This document shows, piece after piece, positions 35,664-43,961 of a DNA stretch of 64,000 bases; the stretch's first letter is position 1, and the number at the start of each line of letters is the position of its first letter. Location: positions 2,852,001 through 2,916,000 of the forward strand of contig NZ_CP027942.1 in assembly GCF_005484985.1 (NCBI RefSeq). Direction: 5' to 3'. Under the pieces are notes generated by a model. That model ran no database searches. It had not been told where the DNA came from and saw only the letters and a list, made by a program, of their open reading frames with translations. Position numbers and translations under genes: made by a program. Source of the DNA: Agrococcus sp. SGAir0287. Lineage in GTDB: Bacteria > Actinomycetota > Actinomycetes > Actinomycetales > Microbacteriaceae.

Positions 35664-36563
35664 TCAGCCGACGAGCGGTGCCGCCAGGGGGAAGATCCAG
35701 AGCAGCTCGGGCATGCGCCCCGCGACGATCGCGAGGAAGACGACGACGTCGAACAGCAGGTGCACCGTGACGACGTAGAGCAGGTTGCGCTTGGAGAGCT
35801 TGAAGATGAGGCCCTGCACGAGCGCGAAGGGGATGGTGAGCAGCGGCCCCCACGACTGGTACCCCAGCTCCCACAGGAACGACACGAAGATCGTCGCCTG
35901 CAGCACGTTCGCGACCCACAGCGGGAAGTGGCGCAGCAGCAGCGTGAAGACGATGCAGATGAAGAAGAGCTCGTCCCACAGCCCGACGGCGTTGACGCCG
36001 AGGAAGAAGCGCAGGATCTCGCCGTCGTCGGCGAGCTCGGGCCAGTTCAGGTAGACGCCGGAGCCGAGGAAGTAGACGGGCAGGATGAGGTAGCCCGCGA
36101 CGATCACGACGGCGACGTACGTCCATTGCGCGCGCGTCCACCGCCCGCCGCGCCACGGGAACGCGATGCTGCGCTCCTTGTAGATCAGGCGCGTGATGAC
36201 GACCGGGATGACGATCGCGAGACCGAGGACGACCGTGAAGCGCGCGACGCCCGCCCACGACACGTCCGCCTTCAGCTCGGTGAGGCTGATGACCGTGAGG
36301 CTCGCGCCGATGACGGCGAGGTCGGCACCGAGCCGCCGCGACAGCCCCGCGCGATCCGTGAGCACGCCGCCGAGCACGCCCGAGAGCAGGATGACGTAGC
36401 CCGGGATCGTCTCGAGGAAGGCGAAGAGCACGACGGCCGACAGCGAGACGAGCGCCGCCGGCACGATCGCGATCGGATGCGTCGTCGTGGGATCGGGCTG
36501 CTCGGCACCCGGACGGGACGCGGCGCTCTGCGGCTGCGGCTCGGTGGCCTCGGAGGCGGTCAC
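35664..36563 (-). CDS. CPBP-like intramembrane protein, 299 aa
   Basis: GTG 36563 (VTASEATEPQPQSAAS). About eight hydrophobic segments follow a 30-residue polar head. Motif 1 of CPBP glutamic proteases is replaced: the sequence is LWDELFFICIVFTLLLRHF (DE instead of EE, with a distant Arg), motif 2 is near FLWELGYQ, and motif 3 is VHLLFDVVV (H-x3-D). The layout fits the CPBP/Abi superfamily, but the altered first motif makes protease activity uncertain. TATGGT lies 6 nt before the start. Confidence 0.7.
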   Translation of the reverse strand: MTASEATEPQPQSAASRPGAEQPDPTTTHPIAIVPAALVSLSAVVLFAFLETIPGYVILLSGVLGGVLTDRAGLSRRLGADLAVIGASLTVISLTELKADVSWAGVARFTVVLGLAIVIPVVITRLIYKERSIAFPWRGGRWTRAQWTYVAVVIVAGYLILPVYFLGSGVYLNWPELADDGEILRFFLGVNAVGLWDELFFICIVFTLLLRHFPLWVANVLQATIFVSFLWELGYQSWGPLLTIPFALVQGLIFKLSKRNLLYVVTVHLLFDVVVFLAIVAGRMPELLWIFPLAAPLVG

Positions 36564-36569
36564 GCGCTC

Positions 36570-36575
36570 ACCATA
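36570..36575 (-). promoter_or_regulatory. -10 box, leaderless promoter of the CPBP-like gene
   Basis: TATGGT on the minus strand, 6 nt before GTG 36563. Confidence 0.55.
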
Positions 36576-36680
36576 CGAGTCGATCCCCGGCGGGCGCTGG
36601 GGGTGGACGGCGCGCGCCGAGGCCCTCCCCCAGCGCGACGCGATGGCGTCGAGCGCTGCGACGTCTGCTGTCCTCACCAG

Positions 36681-37310
36681 CCGGTCGAGGAGCGCGCGAG
36701 CCGCCAGGCGAGCACGCGTCACGAGACCGCCGCTCCCGATCAGCCGTGTGCATCGTCGCGTCGAGCAGGCACCTCACGTGGCCTCGTGACGGCTGCAGCC
36801 CGCGGCTGCGGCCTCCTCGACCAGCTGGTGGGACCCGACCGATGCGCGGGACCCGTTCGCGGCTCGCTCCGCTCGCACCTCAAGCGCCGGTGCTGGAACC
36901 GCCCCCACGCAGCCGGTCGAGGAGCGCGCGAGCGCAGCGAGCACGCGTCACGAGACCACGCGACCGCCGCTCCCGATCAGCCGTGTGCATCGTCGCGCCG
37001 AGCAGGCACCTCACGTGGCCTCGTGACGGCTGCAGCCCGCGGCTGCGGCCTCCTCGACCAGCTGGTGGGAGCCGACCGATCCGCGGGACCCGTTCGAGGC
37101 TCGCTCCGCTCGCACCTCAAGGGCCGGTGCTGGCACCGCCCCCACGCAGCCGGTCGAGGAGCGCGCGAGCGCAGCGAGCACGCGTCACGAGACCACGCGA
37201 CCGCCGCTCCCACCCGACCACGCACCCGATCGCGTCGGGCGGGCGCCTCACGAGGTCTCGTGACGGCTGCAGCCTGCGGCTGCGGCCGCCTCGACCAGCT
37301 GGTGGAGCGC
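36681..37310. repeat. Intergenic tandem repeat, three copies of about 235 bp
   Basis: CCGGTCGAGGAGCGCGCGAG recurs at 36681, 36913 and 37150 (spacings 232 and 237). Each unit pairs a GGTCGAGGAG...GTCACGAGACC arm with an inverted partner (CTCGTGACGGCTGCAG...CCTCCTCGACC), and the first two carry the GCTCGCTCCGCTCGCACCTC core of the other repeat arrays. The preceding 36576-36680 has no gene; it holds one GCTGGGGG/CCCCCAGC inverted repeat. Confidence 0.88.
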
Positions 37311-37327
37311 CGCCGACTCGGCGCGCG

Positions 37328-37996
37328 TCAGCCCCGCGCCGCGATCGCGTCGAGGGCCTCGCCGATCGGCGTGGAACCCGTGTTCGCCTCCACGATCGCG
37401 TGGCCGAGCGCGGGCCGCTCGAGCACCGCGGCGACGAGCGCCGCGACGTCGGCGCGTGCGATCGTGCCGGGCTCGACCGACGCATCCAGCTGCCGCGCGT
37501 CGATGGCGCCGGTCGGCTCGTCGAGCGTGAGCCCGCTCGGGCGCAGGATGACCCAGTCGAGGTCCGAGGCCTCGATGGCGGCGTCGGCCTCGGTCTTCGC
37601 GTCGGCGTAGGCGCGGAACGACGAGTCGGCAGGCACGCCGTGGTCGGGGCCCGCGCCGAAGTACGAGACCATCACGAATCGGCGCGCCCCGGCGGTCTCG
37701 GCCGCCTCGAGCGTGCGGATCGCGGCGTCGCGGTCGACCGCGACGGTGCGCTCGGGCGATCCCCCGCCCGCGCCCGCCGACCAGACGACCGCATCCTGTC
37801 CCTCGAGGAGCCCCGTGAGCGCGGCGACGTCCATCGCCTCAACGTCGGCCACGACGGGCGTCGCGCCCGTGGCGGCGACGTCGCTCTCGTGCTCGGGATT
37901 GCGGATGACCGAGCGGACCTCGTGCCCGGCCGCGACGAGCAGCGGCGCGGCGAGCAGCGCCACCTTGCCGTGGCCTCCGATGATCGTGACGCGCAT
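37328..37996 (-). CDS. NAD(P)-binding (NmrA/SDR-like) protein, 222 aa
   Basis: Two consecutive ATGs (37999, 37996) lie in the overlap with the FGD gene stop; AAGGAGG is too close to the first, so 37996 is preferred. [36 protein letters not shown] is the GxxGxxG-type dinucleotide fold; VVWSAGAGGGS, FVMVSYFGAG and WVILRPSGLTLDEPTGAI follow the atypical SDR_a5 pattern. It is translationally coupled to FGD, suggesting a related redox role, but no substrate is known. Confidence 0.9.
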   Translation of the reverse strand: MRVTIIGGHGKVALLAAPLLVAAGHEVRSVIRNPEHESDVAATGATPVVADVEAMDVAALTGLLEGQDAVVWSAGAGGGSPERTVAVDRDAAIRTLEAAETAGARRFVMVSYFGAGPDHGVPADSSFRAYADAKTEADAAIEASDLDWVILRPSGLTLDEPTGAIDARQLDASVEPGTIARADVAALVAAVLERPALGHAIVEANTGSTPIGEALDAIAARG

Positions 37997-39003
37997 CATG
38001 CCTCCTTCTGCTTGAGCAGCGGCAGCACGTCCTCGGCGAACTGGTCGAGGAAGCGCTGCTGGTCGTGGCCCGGTCCGTGGAAGACCAGATGGGTGAATCC
38101 GAGGTCGACGTAGTGGCCGATCGCGGCCGCAGCCTCCTCGGGGTCGGAGGAGACGATCCAGCGCTTCGCGACCTGCTCGATGGGCAGCTCGTCGGCGAGG
38201 CGCTGCATCTCGGTGGGCGAGTGCACCGACTGCTTCTGCTCGGGCGTGAGCGACAGCGCCGCCCAGAAGCGCGTGCCCTCGAGCGCCTGCTCCGGGTCGC
38301 GGTCGTACGACACCTTGATCTCGATCATGCGGTCGACGTCGGCATCCGATCGCTCGGCCTTCGCGATGCCCTCCTCGAGGTTCGGCACGATCGTCTCGAG
38401 GTAGTACGCGTCGCCCTTGCCGGACGTGCAGATGTGCCCGTCGGCGACGCGGCCGGCGTAGCGCGTCGTGGCGGGGCCGCCGCCGGCGACGTAGATGGGG
38501 ATGGGCTCGTGCGGCTTGTCGTAGATCGTCGCGCCGTCGGTCGAGTAGTGCTCGCCCTCGAACGTGACGAGGTCCTCGGTCCACAGCCTGCGGATGAGGC
38601 GCACCGCCTCGCGCAGGCGCGCGAAGCGCTCGGGCCCGTCGGGGAACGCGACGCCGATCGCGTGCTCGTTGAGCGCCTCGCCCGTGCCGACGCCGAGGAT
38701 GAACCGGCCGGGGTGCACCTGTCCGAGCGTCGCGAACGCCTGGGCGATGACCGCGGGGTGGTAGCGCAGCGTCGGCGTGAGCACCGACGTGCCGAGCACG
38801 ATGCTGCGCGTGCGCTCGGCGGCCATGCCGAGCCAGGTGAGGGCGTTGGGCGCGTGGCCGCCCTCGTGCCGCCAGGGCTGGAGGTGGTCGGAGATGAAGG
38901 CCGAGTCGAACCCGACGCGCTCCGCCTCGACGACGAGGTCGAGGAGCTGGGCGGGCGTGAACTGCTCGGCGCTGGCCTTGTATCCGTAGCGCATGCTCCC
39001 CAT
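37996..39003 (-). CDS. fgd: F420-dependent glucose-6-phosphate dehydrogenase, 335 aa
   Basis: ATG 39003 with GAGGGTG upstream; an in-frame ATG at 38994 is an alternative. [67 protein letters not shown] and [17 protein letters not shown] track the mycobacterial FGD1 protein closely from end to end, including the His and Trp near residue 40 and the Glu in GTGEAL used in catalysis. It oxidises glucose-6-phosphate and reduces F420, supplying F420H2 to enzymes such as the PPOX protein at 24.4 kb. Length equals FGD1. Confidence 0.93.
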   Translation of the reverse strand: MGSMRYGYKASAEQFTPAQLLDLVVEAERVGFDSAFISDHLQPWRHEGGHAPNALTWLGMAAERTRSIVLGTSVLTPTLRYHPAVIAQAFATLGQVHPGRFILGVGTGEALNEHAIGVAFPDGPERFARLREAVRLIRRLWTEDLVTFEGEHYSTDGATIYDKPHEPIPIYVAGGGPATTRYAGRVADGHICTSGKGDAYYLETIVPNLEEGIAKAERSDADVDRMIEIKVSYDRDPEQALEGTRFWAALSLTPEQKQSVHSPTEMQRLADELPIEQVAKRWIVSSDPEEAAAAIGHYVDLGFTHLVFHGPGHDQQRFLDQFAEDVLPLLKQKEA

Positions 39004-39105
39004 GCTGCACCCTCTCCCTCGTCGGCGCCCCGGTCGACGACGTGCCTGTCGCGCACGCGGTGCGCGTGCTATCGCCGCGGTCGTCGATTGCCCACTTCCT
39101 GCGGT

Positions 39106-39222
39106 GACTGGTCGCAGATGCGAGGTGACTGGTCGCGGATGCACGGTGACTGGTCGCAATCGCGCCTGACTGGTCGGGGTTCCGGTGCAACTGCGACCAG
39201 TCGGACGGGGACCGCGACCGGT
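39106..39222. repeat. Short tandem repeat GACTGGTCGC, four direct plus two inverted copies
   Basis: GACTGGTCGC or close forms start at 39106, 39127, 39148 and 39168 (steps of 21, 21 and 20). Inverted copies GCGACCAGTC (39193) and GCGACCGGTC (39213) follow. The array fills the gap between FGD and the MarR gene; a CGATTGCCCACTT motif precedes it at 39085. Confidence 0.85.
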
Positions 39223-39232
39223 CGGCGAGACC

Positions 39233-39892
39233 TCACGCGCGCGGCCACGCCTCGACGACGCGGGAGAGGAGCGCGGCGAGCTGCTGCCGCTCCTCCGGAG
39301 CGAGCACGGCGAGCGCCTCGGCCACCGGCGCCGCTCGGCGCTCGCGGTGCGCATCCGCATGCGCGCGCCCCTTCGCCGTGACGACGATGCGCGTGCGACG
39401 CGCGTCCGACGGATCCGGCTCGCGCCGCACGAGCCCCTCATGCTGCAGCATCTGCACGACGCGGGATGCGCGAGGCTGGTCGATGCCGATCGCCGCGCCG
39501 AGGTCGGTGATCGACATGGGCTGCTCGGATGCGGCGAGCACCGCGAGTGCGCGGTGCACGGCCAGCATGCGCCCTCGGCCGCCGGGTCCGCGGCCGTGCG
39601 GTCCGCGTCCGCGATGCGGATCGTCGCCATCGTCGGCGTCGCCGTGCGGCCCGCGCTGGGGCCAGGCGCCGCGCCCGCCACGGCCGAAGGGAGCCTCGCC
39701 GTCGAAGGGCCTGGGGCCGCCGGCAGGACCGTCGCCTTCGCGGCCGGCTCCGCGTCCGCCGGGGCCGCGCATCCACGGCCCGCCCGGCCCCGGAAGGCCT
39801 CTGCCGCGGCGCAGGATGGCGAGCGCGTCGAGCGCATCGGCGACGGCGGCGACGGACTCGTCGGACGCGGGGTCTTGACGTGACGGGCACAT
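39233..39892 (-). CDS. MarR family regulator with Gly/Arg/Pro-rich N-terminal region, 219 aa
   Basis: ATG 39892, with AGGA 8 nt upstream. Residues 1-30 are helical; residues 30-107 are a low-complexity stretch of Gly, Arg, Pro and His ([34 protein letters not shown]). A complete MarR domain follows: [63 protein letters not shown]. The divergent gene encodes a His-rich protein with the same kind of low-complexity sequence, and palindromes lie between them, so this regulator probably controls itself and that gene. Confidence 0.88.
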   Translation of the reverse strand: MCPSRQDPASDESVAAVADALDALAILRRGRGLPGPGGPWMRGPGGRGAGREGDGPAGGPRPFDGEAPFGRGGRGAWPQRGPHGDADDGDDPHRGRGPHGRGPGGRGRMLAVHRALAVLAASEQPMSITDLGAAIGIDQPRASRVVQMLQHEGLVRREPDPSDARRTRIVVTAKGRAHADAHRERRAAPVAEALAVLAPEERQQLAALLSRVVEAWPRA

Positions 39893-39925
39893 GCATGTCA
39901 TCCTACATATGCATGCATTTCGACA
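39890..39925. promoter_or_regulatory. Candidate MarR operator region, ATGCAT palindromes
   Basis: A perfect ACATGCATGT (39890-39899), overlapping the MarR start codon, and an ACATATGCATGCAT block (39905-39918) lie between divergent genes. The AT content contrasts with the surrounding DNA, and the spacing between centres is about 15 bp. Confidence 0.5.
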
Positions 39926-40043
39926 TGCAGTTGCGATGCACCGAGGACCTGCCTCGCCCGCCCCTCGAATCCCCGAGCCGCGGATGCGAGGCACGACGCC
40001 GCCGACGGCGCCCGGCATCGCCGAGGACCCTGAAGGAGCCACC

Positions 40044-40652
40044 ATGAGCACCCACGACGACCACGACCAGTCCACGCCCGAGCCGCGCGACGAGCGCCGC
40101 TGCGAGCATTCGCGCGCCGACCATCCGCACGACGAGCACCCGCACCACGGCCACGGCCGGAGGGGCTCCGGCCCGCGGTGGCGCGAGGGCCTCGGCCCCG
40201 ATCACCGCGGCCCCGGCCCCGAGCGCACGGAGCGCGAGGGCGACGAGCGCACCTCGTTCGACGACCGCCGCCCCTTCGGGCGCGGCATGCACCCCGCGCG
40301 CGCGTTCGGGCGCCCCTTCGGCCACGGCGGGCGCGGCTTCGGTCCGCGCCCCTTCGGCCCGGGTCGTCCGACGAGCGACGAGCACGGCGAGCGGATGCGC
40401 GACGAGCGCGCCGACCACCGCGCCGCCCGCGGCCGGCAGCGCCGACTCGACCGCCGCATCCTGCGCACCGCGCGCATCGTGGCGTTCGCCGAGCATCGCT
40501 CGGGCCGCGAGGCCGTCGAGCGCACGATGGCGGCGAGCGTGAGCCACGCCGACCACGAGGCGACGATGCGCACCCTGCGCACCATCGCCCGCGCCGTGCG
40601 CGCCGAGCACCTGCCCGAGCGCGGCCGCGGCCGTCGCCGCCAGCAGGGCTGA
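40044..40652 (+). CDS. His/Arg/Gly-rich low-complexity protein, 202 aa
   Basis: ATG 40044 behind GAAGGAG. Residues 1-45 are His/Asp/Glu-rich (HSRADHPHDEHPHHGHGRR); 45-125 are Gly/Pro/Phe/Arg-rich (RPFGRGMHPARAFGRPFGHG, FGPRPFGPGRP); the last 70 residues form amphipathic helices (LDRRILRTARIVAFAEHRSG). No signal peptide or membrane segment. The His clusters suggest metal binding and the FG/RG-type sequence suggests an unstructured, possibly condensate-forming region; both are inference. Divergent from a MarR regulator with the same composition. Confidence 0.8.
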   Translation: MSTHDDHDQSTPEPRDERRCEHSRADHPHDEHPHHGHGRRGSGPRWREGLGPDHRGPGPERTEREGDERTSFDDRRPFGRGMHPARAFGRPFGHGGRGFGPRPFGPGRPTSDEHGERMRDERADHRAARGRQRRLDRRILRTARIVAFAEHRSGREAVERTMAASVSHADHEATMRTLRTIARAVRAEHLPERGRGRRRQQG

Positions 40653-40662
40653 CCCATCGAGC

Positions 40663-40696
40663 ACGACGGGCCGCACCGAGAGGTGCGGCCCGTCGT
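40663..40696 (+). terminator. Hairpin terminator after the His-rich gene
   Basis: Perfect 15-bp stem (40663-40677 with 40682-40696), GAGA loop. Confidence 0.82.
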
Positions 40697-40711
40697 CGTG
40701 TCCGGTGGACT

Positions 40712-40768
40712 GTGCGCGGCTGCGAGTCCTCGAGGCGCTCCGCGTCGCGAGGACTCGGATCCGCGCAC
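40712..40768. repeat. Intergenic hairpin element, 57 bp
   Basis: Outer arms GTGCGCGG/CCGCGCAC and inner arms CGAGTCCTCG/CGAGGACTCG around a GCGCTCCGCG centre. It follows the terminator and may be a relic of the palindromic repeat families. Confidence 0.6.
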
Positions 40769-40902
40769 GTTCGACCGCGCACCGATGGCCCCCTGGTCGA
40801 GGCGGTCGCCATCCAGCCCGTGGAGATGTGCACCGAAGCGGACCGGCGCGCCTGCATGCGGGATGGTCGCCCGCTCGCGTGCACGTCTCCCACACTGGAG
40901 CC

Positions 40903-41412
40903 ATGGACCTCGCTCCGATCACGAGCATCGAGCTGCTGCTCGACGCCGATGCCGAGGCGGCCGTGCGCGCCGAGTGGGATGCGCTCGCGGCCGCCGGGCT
41001 GTCGAGCCTCGCGCCGCACACGGCGCCGTCGAACCGGCCGCACGTCACGCTGCTCGCGCGCCGGGGCGGCGTGCCGCATCCGCTCCCCGTACCCGACGAC
41101 GCGCTGCCAGTGCCGCTCGTGCTCGGCGCGCCGCTGCTGTTCGGCGATGGGGACCGCCGCATCCTCGTGCGCTCTGTCGTGCCGTCGAAGGCGTTGCTCG
41201 CGCTGCACGCGGCGGTGCGGGACGCGGCGGGCGTCGGAGACGACGTCGAGCACATGGCGCCCGGCGCGTGGACGCCGCACGTCACCCTCGCCCGCCGTCT
41301 ACGACTCGCGGACCTCGAGCGTGCGCTGCCGCTCGTCGGCGGCGCGCTTCCGTGCGAGGGCGTCGCGCTGCGCCGCTGGGATGCGGGCACGCGCACGGTG
41401 ACGCCGCTCTGA
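40903..41412 (+). CDS. 2'-5' RNA ligase/2H phosphoesterase family protein, 169 aa
   Basis: ATG 40903. Two HxT motifs define the active site: RPHVTLLARRG (His47, Thr49) and WTPHVTLARRL (about residue 125). The order and 78-residue spacing fit the 2H phosphoesterase superfamily (LigT/ThpR, YjcG-like). Members open 2',3'-cyclic phosphates or ligate RNA ends in vitro; the cellular role is uncertain. A 20-bp repeat array follows the gene. Confidence 0.88.
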   Translation: MDLAPITSIELLLDADAEAAVRAEWDALAAAGLSSLAPHTAPSNRPHVTLLARRGGVPHPLPVPDDALPVPLVLGAPLLFGDGDRRILVRSVVPSKALLALHAAVRDAAGVGDDVEHMAPGAWTPHVTLARRLRLADLERALPLVGGALPCEGVALRRWDAGTRTVTPL

Positions 41413-41470
41413 GCGTGCGCCGATCGCCGATCGGTCCCGTCGTGGACCGATGGAGCGGTGCAGCCCTACC

Positions 41471-41590
41471 GCGCGCGGCCGATGGACGCACGAACTCGCC
41501 GATCGGAGCCACAACTCGCCAATCGAGGCAGGAACTCGCCGATCACCGCGAGCACTGGCCGATCGAGGCACGACAGGGCCGATCAACGAC
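41471..41590. repeat. Six tandem copies of a 20-bp degenerate repeat
   Basis: Units start at 41471, 41491, 41511, 41531, 41551 and 41571 with an exact 20-bp period. The consensus is about NNAACTCGCCGATCGAGGCA; GCC at positions 8-10 and AT at 12-13 are kept in all six, while the rest drifts. It lies between the convergent 2H phosphoesterase and dcd genes and encodes nothing recognisable. Confidence 0.85.
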
Positions 41591-41614
41591 GCGAGCCGCG
41601 GCGGCGCCGGAGCC

Positions 41615-42211
41615 TCAGCCCTCGGGCGGCGCCGGCGGCACCGGCGTGAGGTGGAACGACGCGAACGAGCGACTCGCGGTCGGTCCGCGCTGCCCCTGGT
41701 ACCGGTTCTTGTTGTCGCCGGTGCCGTACGGGTGCTCCGACGGGCTCGAGAGCTGGAAGTAGCAGATCTGCCCGATCTTCATGCCCGGCCATAGCTTCAC
41801 GGGCAGGGTCGAGACGTTCGCGAGCTCGAGCGTCACGTGGCCCGAGAATCCGGGATCGATGAAGCCGGCGGTCGAGTGCGTCAGCAGGCCGAGGCGGCCG
41901 AGCGACGACTTGCCCTCGAGCCTGGCCGCGACGTCGTCGGGCAGCGAGACGCGCTCGAGCGTCGCACCGAGCACGAACTCGCCGGGGTGCAGGATGAACG
42001 CCTCGCCATCGGGGGTGTCCACGAGCCGGGTGAGCTCGGGCTGGTCGATCGACGGATCGATGAACGGGTACCGGTGGTTGTCGAAGAGCCGGAACTGCCG
42101 GTCGAGGCGCACGTCGACGCTCGAGGGCTGCACCATCGACAGGTCGAGCGGGTCGAGGCCCAGGTCGCCCGAGTCCAGTCGGGCACGGATGTCGCGGTCG
42201 CTCAGCAGCAC
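41615..42211 (-). CDS. dcd: dCTP deaminase, 198 aa
   Basis: GTG 42211 ([23 protein letters not shown]). [16 protein letters not shown], the active-site [35 protein letters not shown] (with the nucleophile-activating Ser and Arg and the catalytic Glu), and [35 protein letters not shown] at the C-terminus identify Dcd. The mycobacterial homologue also hydrolyses dUTP to dUMP; whether this one does is not shown. It supplies dUTP/dUMP for thymidylate synthesis. TAGGCT 6 nt upstream indicates a leaderless mRNA. Confidence 0.96.
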   Translation of the reverse strand: MLLSDRDIRARLDSGDLGLDPLDLSMVQPSSVDVRLDRQFRLFDNHRYPFIDPSIDQPELTRLVDTPDGEAFILHPGEFVLGATLERVSLPDDVAARLEGKSSLGRLGLLTHSTAGFIDPGFSGHVTLELANVSTLPVKLWPGMKIGQICYFQLSSPSEHPYGTGDNKNRYQGQRGPTASRSFASFHLTPVPPAPPEG

Positions 42212-42217
42212 GGCACG

Positions 42218-42223
42218 AGCCTA
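42218..42223 (-). promoter_or_regulatory. -10 box, leaderless promoter of dcd
   Basis: TAGGCT on the minus strand, 6 nt before GTG 42211. Confidence 0.65.
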
Positions 42224-42321
42224 TGCCGTCGTCGTGCGGGCGAGCGCGGGCGTCGCACAGGCACGAGACGCGGGATTGACGCGTCGACCGTCAGCGCGGA
42301 TCGTGGATGCAGGAGGTCGCC

Positions 42322-42696
42322 ATGCCCGCATCCGTGCCCGGTCGCCCGGCGCCGAGCAGCCCCGGTCTCGCCACCCTCGTCGAGCAGGTGGCGCGCGTCG
42401 TCGCGCGCGCTCGCGCGGAGCAGGGGGATGCGGCGGTGCAGGACCGCGTCGCGTCCGCGATTACGCCGGAGGACGCCGAGACCGCGGCCCGCGTGCTGCG
42501 GACGCTCGGACAGCAGCTCGGCGGGACGCAGGGTGCACCCGTCGACCTCGGCGCGCTCGACGCTCGGCTGCGGTCGATCGCCGACGCCGGAGCCGACGCC
42601 ACGCCAGTCTCGGACGGCCCGAGCGAACCGCCTGCGCCGCCGAGCGGCCGGCCGGTGCCGCCCACGGGTCTGCGATCGGCGATGCGGCGGCGCTGA
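42322..42696 (+). CDS. Hypothetical protein, 124 aa
   Basis: ATG 42322 with AGGAGG 5 nt upstream (42311-42316). Residues 15-80 look helical and charged (LATLVEQVARVVARARAEQGDAAVQDRVASAITPEDAETAARVLRTLGQQL), and the C-terminus is Pro-rich and basic. No domain recognised. The 42697-42939 gap after it has only degenerate GCTCGCTCCG repeat relics. Confidence 0.6.
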   Translation: MPASVPGRPAPSSPGLATLVEQVARVVARARAEQGDAAVQDRVASAITPEDAETAARVLRTLGQQLGGTQGAPVDLGALDARLRSIADAGADATPVSDGPSEPPAPPSGRPVPPTGLRSAMRRR

Positions 42697-42939
42697 GACG
42701 CTGCGATCCTGCGCGCCTCCCCGGTGGCGGAGGTGAGGCGGGGGCGTGTCGCCCTCCCGGCATCGGCCGACGCTCTTTCGAGACGCGACCTCCGAGACGC
42801 TCGCGGCGCTCGCTCCGCATGACCCGCGCGTCGAGCCTCGACGGAGCCGCACCCACCGGCGATCCGGCAGCGCACGCCTGCTCGAGGCTCCGCTCGCGCC
42901 GAGGGCGGCGGCGCTGCTGCATTCCGGTGCCGTGCGACC

Positions 42940-43785
42940 TCAGCGCTTCGACGCCCAGATCCCCCGCACGATGCTGAAGACCCCATAGGCGCCGAGGCCG
43001 AGGCCGACGACGAGCAGCGCCGCGACGCCGAACGGCAGCTGCTGCAGCGAGCGCAGCCCGCCGTCGAGGCCGCCCGCCTCCTGAGGATCGTGTGCGATGG
43101 CCGCGGCGACGAACAGCACGCCGACGAGCGCGATCGCGACGCCCTTCGCGACGTAGCCGGCGACGCCGAGCGCCGTGACCGCGCGGCGCGCGGACGCCGG
43201 CGGCGAGACATGCTTCTCGAAGGACCGTCGCGCGCCCTGCACGACGAAGGCGACGCCGATGGCGAGGACGCCGACACCGACGACGCCGACGAGCACCTGC
43301 CCGAAGGGCTGCGCCATGAGTGCGCCCGAGAGCGACTCCGCCTGCGCGTCACCGCCGCCGCCGCTGCCGAGCGCCGTGCGGATGCCGGTCGCGGCGACGG
43401 CGGCGTAGGCGATCGCCTTCCCGATGCCCTTCGCGAGCGCCTTCCCGCCTCCGCTCGCTCGCTGCGCGACCCCTTCGAGCAGCGCGAACACGGCGAGCGC
43501 GACGAGCGCGATCGACACGGCCCAGAGCGCGCCGACGCCGAGCGGCGTCGCGGCGATGGCGGCCATCGCGCCGCCCTGGTCGGCGGATCCGCCGCCCGCG
43601 CCGACCGCGACGGCGACGACGATGCCCGCGAGCGCGAGGTGCACGATGCCGTTCGCGACGTGTCCGACGCGCATCCCGATCCGCATGCCGCGGCTGCGCT
43701 CGAGCCGCGACGCGTGCCGCTCGGCGTCGCCGGCGGCGTCCTTCGCTGCGCCGGCTGCGCGGCGCACGTCCTGACGATCGACCAT
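42940..43785 (-). CDS. DUF1206 membrane protein, 281 aa
   Basis: ATG 43785. Three internal repeats, each with a pair of membrane helices, are visible: GMRVGHVANGIVHLALAGIVVAVAVG, KAIAYAAVAATGIRTALG and LGVAGYVAKGVAIALVGVLFVAAAIAHDP; the last has the DxxxAGGLDGGLRSLQQLPFG motif diagnostic of DUF1206. Six membrane segments in all. The function of the family is unknown. A leaderless TAGCGT stands 7 nt before the start. Confidence 0.92.
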   Translation of the reverse strand: MVDRQDVRRAAGAAKDAAGDAERHASRLERSRGMRIGMRVGHVANGIVHLALAGIVVAVAVGAGGGSADQGGAMAAIAATPLGVGALWAVSIALVALAVFALLEGVAQRASGGGKALAKGIGKAIAYAAVAATGIRTALGSGGGGDAQAESLSGALMAQPFGQVLVGVVGVGVLAIGVAFVVQGARRSFEKHVSPPASARRAVTALGVAGYVAKGVAIALVGVLFVAAAIAHDPQEAGGLDGGLRSLQQLPFGVAALLVVGLGLGAYGVFSIVRGIWASKR

Positions 43786-43792
43786 GCTCGCG

Positions 43793-43798
43793 ACGCTA
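43793..43798 (-). promoter_or_regulatory. -10 box, leaderless promoter of the DUF1206 gene
   Basis: TAGCGT on the minus strand, 7 nt before ATG 43785. Confidence 0.55.
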
Positions 43799-43961
43799 GC
43801 CGTGCCCCGGGGCGCCTGCGACCAGTTGCGCCGCCGCCCGCGCGCGCGTATCGCATCGCCATCCCGGCAGCTCACAGCGCATCCAGCGACCGGCCAGCGA
43901 GCATCCAGCGCGCTCCGTAGCGTCGGAGGCTTCCCATCCCTTCGACGAGAGGTCGTCCCGC

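Noticed and set aside
41471..41590. 20-bp tandem repeats as a possible CRISPR array
   Set aside because: No repeat-spacer alternation; the period is the repeat itself and no cas genes are nearby.
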